The translations under genes and the position numbers were made by a program. The notes under the pieces are model-generated. The model saw only the letters and a list, made by a program, of their open reading frames with translations, was not told where the DNA came from and searched no databases. Positions 1 through 7,398 of a stretch of 64,000 nucleotides of DNA are shown here, one piece after another (position 1 is the first letter of the stretch; each line of letters starts with the position of its first letter). The stretch lies in assembly GCA_024234875.1 (NCBI GenBank), contig JACKNM010000002.1:806001-870000 (forward strand), in the 5' to 3' direction. This DNA comes from Ectothiorhodospiraceae bacterium (lineage in GTDB: Bacteria > Pseudomonadota > Gammaproteobacteria > HK1).

Positions 1-1
1 G

Positions 2-835
2 CGCGACGTCAGCATGGTGTTCCAGTCCTACGCCCTGTTCCCCCACATGACGGTGCTCGAGAACGTGCGCTACGGCCTCGCGGTGAGCCGGGTGCCGAAG
101 GCGGAGAGCCTGGCGCGCGCCGAGCGAGGTCTGGAGATGGTGGGCCTCGCCGGCTACGGCAAGCGGCTGCCGAGCGAGCTCTCCGGTGGGCAGCAGCAGC
201 GCGTGGCGGTCGCGCGGGCGCTGGTGCTGGAGCCGGCGGTGCTGCTGTTCGACGAGCCGCTGTCGAATCTCGACGCCAAGCTCCGGCGCCAGGTGCGCGA
301 GGACATCCGTGAGCTCCAGCACAGCCTCGGGCTCACCGCGGTCTACGTCACCCACGACCAGCAAGAGGCGCTCGCGGTGTCCGACCGCATCATCGTCATG
401 AACCAGGCGGTGATCGCGCAGGACGGCTCGCCGCGCGAGCTCTACGAGCAGCCGGCGGACCGCTTCGTCGCCGACTTCATCGGCGACGCGAACCTGGTCG
501 AGGGCCGAATCGAGCGCCTGGACGGCGAGACCGCGGTGGTCGACATCGGTGGCACCCGACGGTCGCTGCCGCATCGGGGGCTCGAGCCCGGCCCGACCCT
601 GGTCGCGCTTCGACCGGAGTCGGTCCGCCTGCGCCCGGTGTCGGGCGACGACGGGCTGCGTGGACGCGTCGTCAAGGCCACGTACCTTGGGTCGCACCTC
701 GAGTACACGGTCGAGAGCCCGCTCGGCGATCTGTTCGTGGTCGACCCGCGTGTCGAGGCGCCGATCGCACGTGGCACCGACGTCGCCATCGAGCTCGCGG
801 CGCACGGGGTGACGCTGGTCCGCGACACTGCCTGA
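2..835 (+). CDS. ABC transporter ATP-binding protein (5' end outside window)
   Basis: This is the ATPase subunit of an importer of the iron(III)/spermidine-putrescine/phosphonate class. The reading frame is already open at base 2 and the first residues give the Q-loop (VFQSYALFPHM), so the Walker A part and true start lie upstream of the window. Visible are the signature LSGGQQQR, Walker B (VLLFDEPLSNLD), the H-loop (VTHDQQEA) and a C-terminal TOBE-like region from about residue 165, which is typical of polyamine/iron-type ATPases. Its permease and binding-protein partners must lie upstream, and the substrate cannot be told from this subunit alone. It is followed by a gap of about 114 bases. 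Confidence 0.92.
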   Translation, partial: RDVSMVFQSYALFPHMTVLENVRYGLAVSRVPKAESLARAERGLEMVGLAGYGKRLPSELSGGQQQRVAVARALVLEPAVLLFDEPLSNLDAKLRRQVREDIRELQHSLGLTAVYVTHDQQEALAVSDRIIVMNQAVIAQDGSPRELYEQPADRFVADFIGDANLVEGRIERLDGETAVVDIGGTRRSLPHRGLEPGPTLVALRPESVRLRPVSGDDGLRGRVVKATYLGSHLEYTVESPLGDLFVVDPRVEAPIARGTDVAIELAAHGVTLVRDTA

Positions 836-949
836 CCCCGCGCACGGCGGATCGCGACCACCGGCTCAAGACCGGACCGTGACCGGGCGATAACCGAGCA
901 TCGCCCGCGGGCAGCACCTCGTCGCCCGCTCGAGCCCGGAGGTCAGTCG

Positions 950-1396
950 ATGTCGTCGCCCCGCATCGTGTTGCTCGTCGCCCTCTCGCTATCCGGCGCC
1001 AACGTGCTGGCCGCCCCGGAGGTCTCGCCGCTCACCCCCGAGGAGCGCAGCCTGCTGGCGGCCGTGGCCCGCGTCGACCCCAACTTCCGCGCCAGCGATC
1101 GGGCACGCCGCCATCACGCACCACACCCGGAGAGCGGACAGCCGGTCACGGTGCTGTCGGAGCTCGTCTTCCAGCGCCAGGACGGCCTCTTCTTCGGCGA
1201 GTTCATGTCCTACAACGTGAGCTTCGCGCCGTACTCGAACGTGGTGAGCTACAGCTTCGACGCCGGCAGCGCGTTCCGTGGCGAGACCACCGCGATGGTG
1301 AACGGTGACGACGTGCTGGTCACCGAGCGCGTGTGCGGGACCAGCGGCTGCTCGGTGTCGGTGATGCTCAACGGGCAGCCGGTGCTGGAGCGGTAG
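950..1396 (+). CDS. Small secreted protein of unknown function
   Basis: The gene encodes 148 residues with an N-terminal signal peptide (hydrophobic VLLVALSLSG core, likely cleavage after VLAA) followed by a polar domain. I do not recognise a family. The C-terminal half is rich in beta-type sequence (Tyr/Ser/Val) and has two close cysteines in CGTSGC, which could form a disulfide in the periplasm. A good Shine-Dalgarno (GGAGG) sits 8 bases before the ATG. The gene stands alone, ending at a GC-rich hairpin between it and the converging inositol operon. Confidence 0.75.
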   Translation: MSSPRIVLLVALSLSGANVLAAPEVSPLTPEERSLLAAVARVDPNFRASDRARRHHAPHPESGQPVTVLSELVFQRQDGLFFGEFMSYNVSFAPYSNVVSYSFDAGSAFRGETTAMVNGDDVLVTERVCGTSGCSVSVMLNGQPVLER

Positions 1397-1417
1397 CGGC
1401 GCCACGGTCGCGTCGAC

Positions 1418-1439
1418 GGGCGGGGACGGGGCCCCGCCC
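1418..1439. terminator. Hairpin between converging genes
   Basis: An 8-bp perfect inverted repeat (GGGCGGGG / CCCCGCCC) with a 6-base loop lies directly after the secreted-protein gene and abuts the stop codon of iolG. There is no T tract. The position between convergent genes suggests a shared terminator or mRNA 3'-end stabiliser. Confidence 0.5.
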
Positions 1440-2435
1440 CTACCACGGCGCGACGGCGCGACCCTCGGCCGATGACCGCTCGGCCGCCCGGGCCAGCAGC
1501 AACGCCCGGTAGCCGTCGTCGAACCCCACCGCCGGCGGTCGACCGTCGCGTAGCGCAGCCACGAAGTCCTCGAGCTCCAGGCGGTAGCTCTCGCGATAGC
1601 GCTCGAGGAAGAAGCGCGGCAGCGGCGGGCGCGACGCGGTGCGGGCGGCGTCGAAGCGGCTGACCGTGCCGCCGGCGTGGTTCTCCGAGCGCAGCATCCC
1701 GGTCGCGCCGAAGGCCTCGATACGCTGGTCGTAGCCGTAGACCGCGCGGCGCGAGTTGTCGATGTGGCAGAGCGCGCCGCTCGCGGTGCGCAGCACCACC
1801 ATGGCGGTGTCCACGTCGCCGGCGGCACCGATCGCCGGGTCGACGAGGTTGCTCGCCGCGGCGTAGACGCTCACCGGCTCCTCGCCGAGGACGAAGCGCG
1901 CCATGTCGAGGTCATGGATCGCCATGTCACGAAACAACCCGCCGGAGACGCGCACGTACTCGGGCGGCGGCGGTGCGGGATCGCGGCTGGTGATCAGCAG
2001 CATCTCCAGCCGCCCGATTTCCCCCGCCGCCACCGCGGTGCGCAGCGCCCCGTGGTCCGGGTCGTAGCGACGATTGAATCCGATCTGGACCGGAACCGGG
2101 TGTGCATCGAGCACCGCTCGGCAGGCCTCCACACGCGCGATGTCGAGATCGATCGGCTTCTCGCAGAGCACCGGCTTGCCGGCCCGCGCCGCGGCCTCGA
2201 CGAGGGCGACGTGGGTGTCGGTCGAGGACGCCACCAGCACCGCGTCGCAGGCGTCCAGGGCGTCCTCGACGGAGCCGGCGACGCGGGCTCCGTGGGTGGC
2301 GGCGAGCGCGGCGGCGCGGCTCGCGTCCGGGTCGTGGACGCAGGCGAGCGCGGTCCCGCGCCCGATGGCCAGATTCGCCGCGTGCAGTGTCCCGATGCGA
2401 CCGGCTCCGAACAGGGCGAAACGCAGGGTGCTCAT
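1440..2435 (-). CDS. iolG: Inositol 2-dehydrogenase family oxidoreductase
   Basis: A Gfo/Idh/MocA-family NAD-dependent dehydrogenase of 331 residues, expected to oxidise myo-inositol to scyllo-inosose in the cytoplasm. The N-terminal Rossmann motif is FGAGRIGTLHAAN. The EKPIDLD segment carries the family's conserved EKP lysine, and the C-terminal half is the substrate-binding alpha/beta domain with DMAIHDLDMARF (HD.D catalytic region). It is the last gene of a leftward operon and starts inside the end of iolE with a 4-base overlap. Neighbouring iolE and iolD support an inositol role over other sugar substrates of this family. Confidence 0.9.
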   Translation of the reverse strand: MSTLRFALFGAGRIGTLHAANLAIGRGTALACVHDPDASRAAALAATHGARVAGSVEDALDACDAVLVASSTDTHVALVEAAARAGKPVLCEKPIDLDIARVEACRAVLDAHPVPVQIGFNRRYDPDHGALRTAVAAGEIGRLEMLLITSRDPAPPPPEYVRVSGGLFRDMAIHDLDMARFVLGEEPVSVYAAASNLVDPAIGAAGDVDTAMVVLRTASGALCHIDNSRRAVYGYDQRIEAFGATGMLRSENHAGGTVSRFDAARTASRPPLPRFFLERYRESYRLELEDFVAALRDGRPPAVGFDDGYRALLLARAAERSSAEGRAVAPW

Positions 2436-3358
2436 CGTGCGTCCTCCGGCGGCCCGAAGACCCCGGCAGGCGCGAGCCCGACCGCGGTGGCCACCGAGCT
2501 CAGGTGTCGAAAGCCCATGCGGGCGTGGGTGAGGGGATGGGCGCGGGCCGGGTCCTGCTCCGCCTCGACCACCAACCAGCCGGCATAGCCGGCGCGGGCC
2601 AGCGGGCGGAGCACCGCGGCGAAGTCGATGTCGCCGTCTCCCGGCACCGCGAACACCCCGTCGAGAACGCCGTCGAGGAAGCTCGCGTCGCGCGCACGCA
2701 TCGCCGCCATCACCGGTGTGCGCACGTCCTTGCAGTGGACGTGGACTACCCGAGCGGCATGGCGCTCGGCGGTCGCCGCCGGCTCCCCACCCCCCAGACG
2801 CAGGTGGCCGGTGTCGAGGAGGAGCCCGACCTCGTCGCCGGTCGCCGCCATCAGCCGGTCGACCTCCTCGGCGGTCTCGATCACGGTCCCCACGTGGTGG
2901 TGGTAGGCGAGCCGGATGCCGTGGTCGCCGAGGTGGCGGGCGACCGCGGTGAGGCCGGTGGCGAGCCGCCGCAACGCAGCGGCGTCGAGCACCGGGCGGC
3001 GCGAGAGCGCGACGTCGCGCCGACCGTGCACGCACCCGCTCACCTCGGCGAACACCATGACGGCGCAGCCCATCGCCCGCAGCAAGTCGCGGTGGGCAGC
3101 GAGCGCGGCGATCTCGTCCTCGACCGAGCGCTCGAGGAGCCGCGAGCCGTACCAGCCCGACACCAGGGCGAGGTGGTGCCGCTCGAGCAGAGGTCGCAGG
3201 ACGCCCGCCTCGCGCGGGAACTTGTTCCCGAGCTCGATCCCGGCGTAGCCGGCCTCGCACGCCTCGCGCAGACAGACCTCGAGTGGCGTGTCCCCGCCGA
3301 GCGACGGCAGATCGTCGTTGCTCCAGGTCAGCGGGTTGATCCCGATGCGAACGCTCAT
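2432..3358 (-). CDS. iolE: Inosose dehydratase (TIM-barrel)
   Basis: A xylose isomerase/AP-endonuclease-2 type TIM barrel of 308 residues, expected to dehydrate scyllo-inosose to trihydroxycyclohexanedione. The start MSVRIGINPLTWSNDD is typical of IolE and is preceded by GAGGAGACGAC. Metal-ligand segments visible are LLLDTGHL, HVHCKDV and LVVEAEQDP. It lies 49 bases after iolD and overlaps iolG by 4 bases, so translation of the pair is probably coupled. Confidence 0.9.
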   Translation of the reverse strand: MSVRIGINPLTWSNDDLPSLGGDTPLEVCLREACEAGYAGIELGNKFPREAGVLRPLLERHHLALVSGWYGSRLLERSVEDEIAALAAHRDLLRAMGCAVMVFAEVSGCVHGRRDVALSRRPVLDAAALRRLATGLTAVARHLGDHGIRLAYHHHVGTVIETAEEVDRLMAATGDEVGLLLDTGHLRLGGGEPAATAERHAARVVHVHCKDVRTPVMAAMRARDASFLDGVLDGVFAVPGDGDIDFAAVLRPLARAGYAGWLVVEAEQDPARAHPLTHARMGFRHLSSVATAVGLAPAGVFGPPEDAR

Positions 3359-3407
3359 GTCGTCTCCTCGTCGAGAGCAGACGGCGCTGCGACCCGGCCC
3401 CGGGGGC

Positions 3408-5249
3408 TCACAGGTCGCGGCGCCGGCGCGCATCACGATAGGCACGCGATGCCTCGCGTACCGCCTCGTGGTCGGACACCTCGGCGACCGGCACGTCCCA
3501 CCAGGCGCCACCCTCGGCGGTCGCCACGCGCGGGTCGGTGTCGATCGCGATCACGTAGGTGCGCTCGGCAGCGCGCGCACGGACGAGCGCCGCCTCCAGG
3601 GCCGCGATCGAGTCGACGCGCTCGGACATCGCGCCGAGCGCTGCGGCGTGCGCCGCGAAGTCGACCTTCGGTGCCGCCTGACCGTGGCGCACCCCACGCG
3701 CGAACAGGTTGTTGAACGACTCGGCACCACAGGCGCGCTGTAGCCGGTCGATACAGCCGAAGCCGCCGTTGTCGAGCACCACGACGACGAGCTTGGCGCC
3801 GAGCATGACCGAGGTGGCGAGCTCGGAGTTGAGCATCAGGTAGCTGCCGTCGCCGACCAGGACGAACACCTCGCCATCCTCACGCGCGAGCCGCACCCCG
3901 AGACCGCCGGCGATCTCGTAGCCCATGCAGGAGTAGCCGTACTCGAGGTGGTACGAGCCGGGTCGCCGAGCCCGCCACAGGCGATGGAGCTCACCCGGCA
4001 GCCCCCCCGCGGCGCAGACCACCACGTCGTCCGCGTCCGACGCGCGCCACACCGCCCCGAGCACCTGCGCGTCGGTGGCGAGCCCCGCGCCGGGCGCAGT
4101 CACGCGCTCGACCACCGCGTCCCAGTCACGGGCGAGCTCGGTCGCACGCGTGGTCCACGACGGTGGCGCACGCCAACCGTCGAGCGCGGCGGCCAGGGCG
4201 TCGATGCCGGCGCCGGCATCGGCCACCACCGGCATCGCATCGTGCTTGGCGGCGTCGAAGCTCGCGACGTTGAGGGTGACCAGTCGCGCGTCGGCGGGAA
4301 GCAGCGCCCGCGATCCGGTGGTGAAGTCCGCGAGGCGGGTGCCGATCGCGAGCACCAGATCCGCCTCGCGCGCCAGCGCGTTGGCGGCGGCGGAGCCGGT
4401 CACGCCGATGGCGCCGACCGCCGCGACGTGGTCGTGGGGCAGGGCGCCCTTGCCGGCCTGGGTCTCCGCGACCGGCACCCCGGTGGCCGCGGCGAGGCTT
4501 GCGAGCGCGTCGCAAGCCAAGGCGTAGTGGACACCGCCGCCGGCCACGATCAGCGGACGACGCGCCGAGCGCAGCGCGCGGACCGCGACATCGAGCTCGG
4601 CCGGGTCCGGCGGCGGGCGACGCCGGTGGTGGACGCGGGTGGCGAAGAACGCCTCCGGGAAGTCCCAGGCCTCGGCCTGCACGTCCTGCGGCAGGGCGAT
4701 GGTCGCCGGGCCACACTCCGCCGGGTCGAGCAGAACGCGTAACGCCGCCGGCAACGACGCGAGGATCTGCTCCGGCCGCGTCACGCGGTCGAAGTAGCGC
4801 GACACCGGTCGGAAGCAGTCGTTCGCGGTCACCTCCGGCTCGCCGAAGCGCTCGACCTGCTGGAGCACCGGGTCGGGTCGGCGGCTGGCGAAGACGTCGC
4901 CCGGCAACAGCAGGAGCGGCAGACGATTGACGTGAGCGACCGCGGCGGCGGTCACCATGTTGGTCGCCCCCGGCCCGATGGAGGTGGTGCACGCCAGCAA
5001 CCGGCGACGACGCCACGCCTTGGCGAAGGCGGTGGCGGCGAGCGCCATCGCCTGCTCGTTGTGCGCGCGCAACGTCGGCAGGCGATCACCGGCGCCGGCC
5101 AACGCCTCGCCGAGCCCGGTGACGTTCCCGTGGCCGAAGATCGCGAACACACCCGCGAACACCGGCGCCGGCCCGGCCTCGGTCTCCACCTGCTGAGCGC
5201 ACATCCACTGCACGATGGCCTGCGCAGTGGTCAGACGGCGAATGGTCAT
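3408..5249 (-). CDS. iolD: 3D-(3,5/4)-trihydroxycyclohexane-1,2-dione hydrolase
   Basis: A thiamine-diphosphate enzyme of 613 residues that opens the inositol-derived ring to 5-deoxy-glucuronate in the inositol pathway. The N-terminal pyrimidine-binding domain includes FGHGNVTGLGEAL. The C-terminal diphosphate-binding domain has the GDGSYL...LDNGGFG metal/ThDP motif near residues 475-505. The start is set by GGAGGA about 10 bases before ATG. Its first bases overlap the stop of the upstream LysR gene by 4 bases. Other iol genes (A, B, C) are not in the window. Confidence 0.92.
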   Translation of the reverse strand: MTIRRLTTAQAIVQWMCAQQVETEAGPAPVFAGVFAIFGHGNVTGLGEALAGAGDRLPTLRAHNEQAMALAATAFAKAWRRRRLLACTTSIGPGATNMVTAAAVAHVNRLPLLLLPGDVFASRRPDPVLQQVERFGEPEVTANDCFRPVSRYFDRVTRPEQILASLPAALRVLLDPAECGPATIALPQDVQAEAWDFPEAFFATRVHHRRRPPPDPAELDVAVRALRSARRPLIVAGGGVHYALACDALASLAAATGVPVAETQAGKGALPHDHVAAVGAIGVTGSAAANALAREADLVLAIGTRLADFTTGSRALLPADARLVTLNVASFDAAKHDAMPVVADAGAGIDALAAALDGWRAPPSWTTRATELARDWDAVVERVTAPGAGLATDAQVLGAVWRASDADDVVVCAAGGLPGELHRLWRARRPGSYHLEYGYSCMGYEIAGGLGVRLAREDGEVFVLVGDGSYLMLNSELATSVMLGAKLVVVVLDNGGFGCIDRLQRACGAESFNNLFARGVRHGQAAPKVDFAAHAAALGAMSERVDSIAALEAALVRARAAERTYVIAIDTDPRVATAEGGAWWDVPVAEVSDHEAVREASRAYRDARRRRDL

Positions 5250-6211
5250 CGACTCGCGTCCTCCTCGGGCGGCTCGGGTCGCTCGCCGCCATGATCCTCG
5301 TCGCGCCCACGTGCCTGCTCGAGAATCCAGTGCCGAAATGCCGTGATCTTCGGCGTGTCGGCGGCGGCCTCGAGGCATACCAGGTAGTACGCCAGCGCCA
5401 ACCGCGTCTGGACCCGCGGGCCGAATGGGCGCACCAGCCGCCCGGCGGCGATGTCGTCGGCCACCAGCACCGCGCCGGCGAGCGCGACCCCCTGCCCGTC
5501 GATGGCGGCCTGGACCACCATGCTGGTCTCCGAGAACCGCGGCCCGCGTGAGGCGTCCACCCCCTCCACACCCGCGGCGCGGAGCCAGGTCTCCCAGTCC
5601 GGCCAGCCCTCGTCGGTCGGGTCGCCGGTGTCGTGGAGCAACACGTGACCACGCAGATCCCGCGGGTGACGCAGCGCATTCTCGCCGCGGATCAGCGCCG
5701 GCGCACAGACCGGGAACACCGACTCGTCGAAGAGCTTGTCCACCCGGAGCCCCGGCCAGGCGCCGTTGCCGTAACGGATGCCGATGTCGACGTCCTCGCG
5801 TGCGAGGTCCACCACCCGGCTCGAGGCATCGAGGCGGACCCCGATGTCGGGGTGCGCATCGCGAAACCCGTCCAGTCGCCGCACCAGCCACTTCGCCGCG
5901 AACGACGGCTCGACGCTCACCACCAGCGAGCCGCGCGCGTCGTGGCCGCGCAGCCGTTCCACCGCGCTCGCGAGCTTCTCGAAACCCTCGCGCAGCTCGG
6001 GGAGCGCGGCCTGCGCCGACTCCGTGAGCATCAGCGCCCGACCACGTCGGCGGAACAACGCGATCCCGAGGTGCGTCTCCAGAGAGCGCACTTGCTGGCC
6101 GACCGCCGCGGCGGTGACCCCGAGCTCCTCGGCGGCGCGGGTGAAGCTCAGGTGGCGCGCGGCGGCCTCGAGGGCGCGCAGGGCATTGAGCGGTGGCAGG
6201 CGATCCCACAT
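5246..6211 (-). CDS. LysR-family transcriptional regulator
   Basis: A 321-residue LysR regulator with an N-terminal winged HTH (residues about 5-65, LSFTRAAEELGVTAAAVGQQVRSLE) and a C-terminal effector-binding domain; the HTH resembles the GcvA subgroup. It is the first gene of the iol operon and overlaps iolD by 4 bases. That is unusual, because LysR regulators are normally divergent from their targets. It probably senses an inositol-pathway intermediate and controls its own operon; this is inferred from context only. Confidence 0.9.
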   Translation of the reverse strand: MWDRLPPLNALRALEAAARHLSFTRAAEELGVTAAAVGQQVRSLETHLGIALFRRRGRALMLTESAQAALPELREGFEKLASAVERLRGHDARGSLVVSVEPSFAAKWLVRRLDGFRDAHPDIGVRLDASSRVVDLAREDVDIGIRYGNGAWPGLRVDKLFDESVFPVCAPALIRGENALRHPRDLRGHVLLHDTGDPTDEGWPDWETWLRAAGVEGVDASRGPRFSETSMVVQAAIDGQGVALAGAVLVADDIAAGRLVRPFGPRVQTRLALAYYLVCLEAAADTPKITAFRHWILEQARGRDEDHGGERPEPPEEDASR

Positions 6212-6444
6212 GCGGCGAATTCTAAAGAAAATCTATTCCGTGCCGAGAGAAAAGATCGCTTGTCGCGGTGCAGCATCGCCCATAGATTACGCACCGTGGC
6301 GGGATGACAGTATCTCGTAAGTGAAAGAAATTCTATCCGGAAACCTCACGCCATCAGTGCGATCGAGCGCGAGCGCCGAAACCCGGCGACGCCGATTCGC
6401 ACCGTGGATGACATGAGCGCACCGGCTCGACTGGAGACAAGACG
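6212..6444. promoter_or_regulatory. Divergent intergenic region with a repeated AT-rich element
   Basis: This 233-base region separates the LysR-iol operon from the DUF1127 gene and is clearly less GC-rich than its surroundings. Two similar elements, AAAGAAAATCTATTCCG (6224-6240) and GAAAGAAATTCTATCCGG (6323-6340), lie about 100 bases apart in the same orientation. They are candidate LysR binding sites or promoter elements. A good ribosome site (TGGAGAC) precedes the DUF1127 start. Confidence 0.45.
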
Positions 6445-6819
6445 ATGAGGACGCCGTACGCGTTCTACCTGTTGGTGACCGGGGCTACCGGTCGGGATCA
6501 GGGCTCGAGTGCCGGCGCGGCCGGCTCGGGTGGCGGCACACTGGCCCTGAGCACCGCCATCTACCATCTGATCGACGGCATCGGCCGCGCCGTGCACCGC
6601 CTGGTCGGCGGCTGGCGTCGGTGGCGAGCCGAGCGCGCGGCAGCGCGCCATCTCGCACGCCTCGACGACCACCTGCTGCGTGACATCGGCCTCGACCGTG
6701 GTCAGATCGGAGCCGCGGTGGCGGGAAGCGTCGGCCGGCGGGCGCCGGTGCTGCCCCACGCCGCGCCGATGGCCGCGGCCGAGAAGGCCCGCAGCGAGGT
6801 CGAGCGCCTCGCGGCCTGA
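6445..6819 (+). CDS. DUF1127 domain protein
   Basis: A 124-residue protein whose central segment (about residues 57-90, RRWRAERAAARHLARLDD followed by LLRDIGLDRGQI) matches the DUF1127/YjiS-like arginine-rich helix-loop-helix. Small DUF1127 proteins have been tied to phosphate, carbon and RNA-related regulation in alphaproteobacteria, but the molecular role is open. The glycine/alanine-rich N-terminus and the tail have no recognisable domain. It is monocistronic and converges on the cupin gene 17 bases away. Confidence 0.8.
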   Translation: MRTPYAFYLLVTGATGRDQGSSAGAAGSGGGTLALSTAIYHLIDGIGRAVHRLVGGWRRWRAERAAARHLARLDDHLLRDIGLDRGQIGAAVAGSVGRRAPVLPHAAPMAAAEKARSEVERLAA

Positions 6820-6836
6820 GCCCGCGGCGTGACCGG

Positions 6837-7388
6837 TCAGCCGCCTCGAGCCTCCAACGCCCGGTTGGAGGCCTCGAAGGCGCGCAGGGTGCCCTCCACG
6901 TCGTAGGGGCGCTCGACGTGGCTGACCGGATCCCATTCGCTCCTCGGCGTGCCGAAGAAGTCGCCGCCGTAGACGTGGATCGCGGCGGTGATGCGGTCGA
7001 GTGGGTTGCGCACCGCATGGATGACGTCCGCGCCGAGCGGCGCAACGTCGCCGGTGCGCAGCGGGCGAACACCGTAGCGCGCGAGCCCCGCGCCCTGGCG
7101 GCGAAAGAAGCTGTTGTCCTCCTGCCCGCCGTAGATTCCGATGACCGCCCACATCCGATGATCGTGGGGCTGGAAGTCCATCCCCGGCCCCCACATGAGG
7201 TTCAGCACCGTGAGATCGTCGCCACGATAGAGGGTCTGCACCCCGGCACGCGTCGGCTCCCCGAGACCGCGCACCACCGCCGCTGGATCCGCGACCGCCT
7301 CGCGGACCAGCTCCATGACCGCCGCCCGCGCATCGGTCTCGCGCACCGCCGACCGGCAAGCCTCGATGAATCGATCCTGGTCGAACAC
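6837..7388 (-). CDS. Cupin / cysteine-dioxygenase-like metalloprotein
   Basis: A 183-residue single-domain cupin of the cysteine dioxygenase-like group (predicted metal-dependent double-stranded beta-helix enzyme). The first cupin motif is MDFQPHDHRMWAVIGIYGG with the HxH-type ligands, and a distal His is in ADVIHAVRNP. I chose the GTG at 7388 because GAGGAGG lies 5 bases upstream; that ribosome site overlaps the stop of the preceding amidase-like gene, so the two are cotranscribed. The substrate is unknown. Thiol or small-amide oxidation downstream of the amidase is a guess. Confidence 0.75.
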   Translation of the reverse strand: MFDQDRFIEACRSAVRETDARAAVMELVREAVADPAAVVRGLGEPTRAGVQTLYRGDDLTVLNLMWGPGMDFQPHDHRMWAVIGIYGGQEDNSFFRRQGAGLARYGVRPLRTGDVAPLGADVIHAVRNPLDRITAAIHVYGGDFFGTPRSEWDPVSHVERPYDVEGTLRAFEASNRALEARGG

Positions 7389-7398
7389 GCCTTCCTCC

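Noticed and set aside
2102..3715. Long rightward open frame over iolE/iolG
   Set aside because: Arg/Pro-rich shadow of genuine leftward genes; no ribosome site and no recognisable protein.
6413..6444. Very short frame before DUF1127 starting at ATG 6413
   Set aside because: Eleven codons only, ending in the DUF1127 start; could be a leader peptide but nothing supports it.
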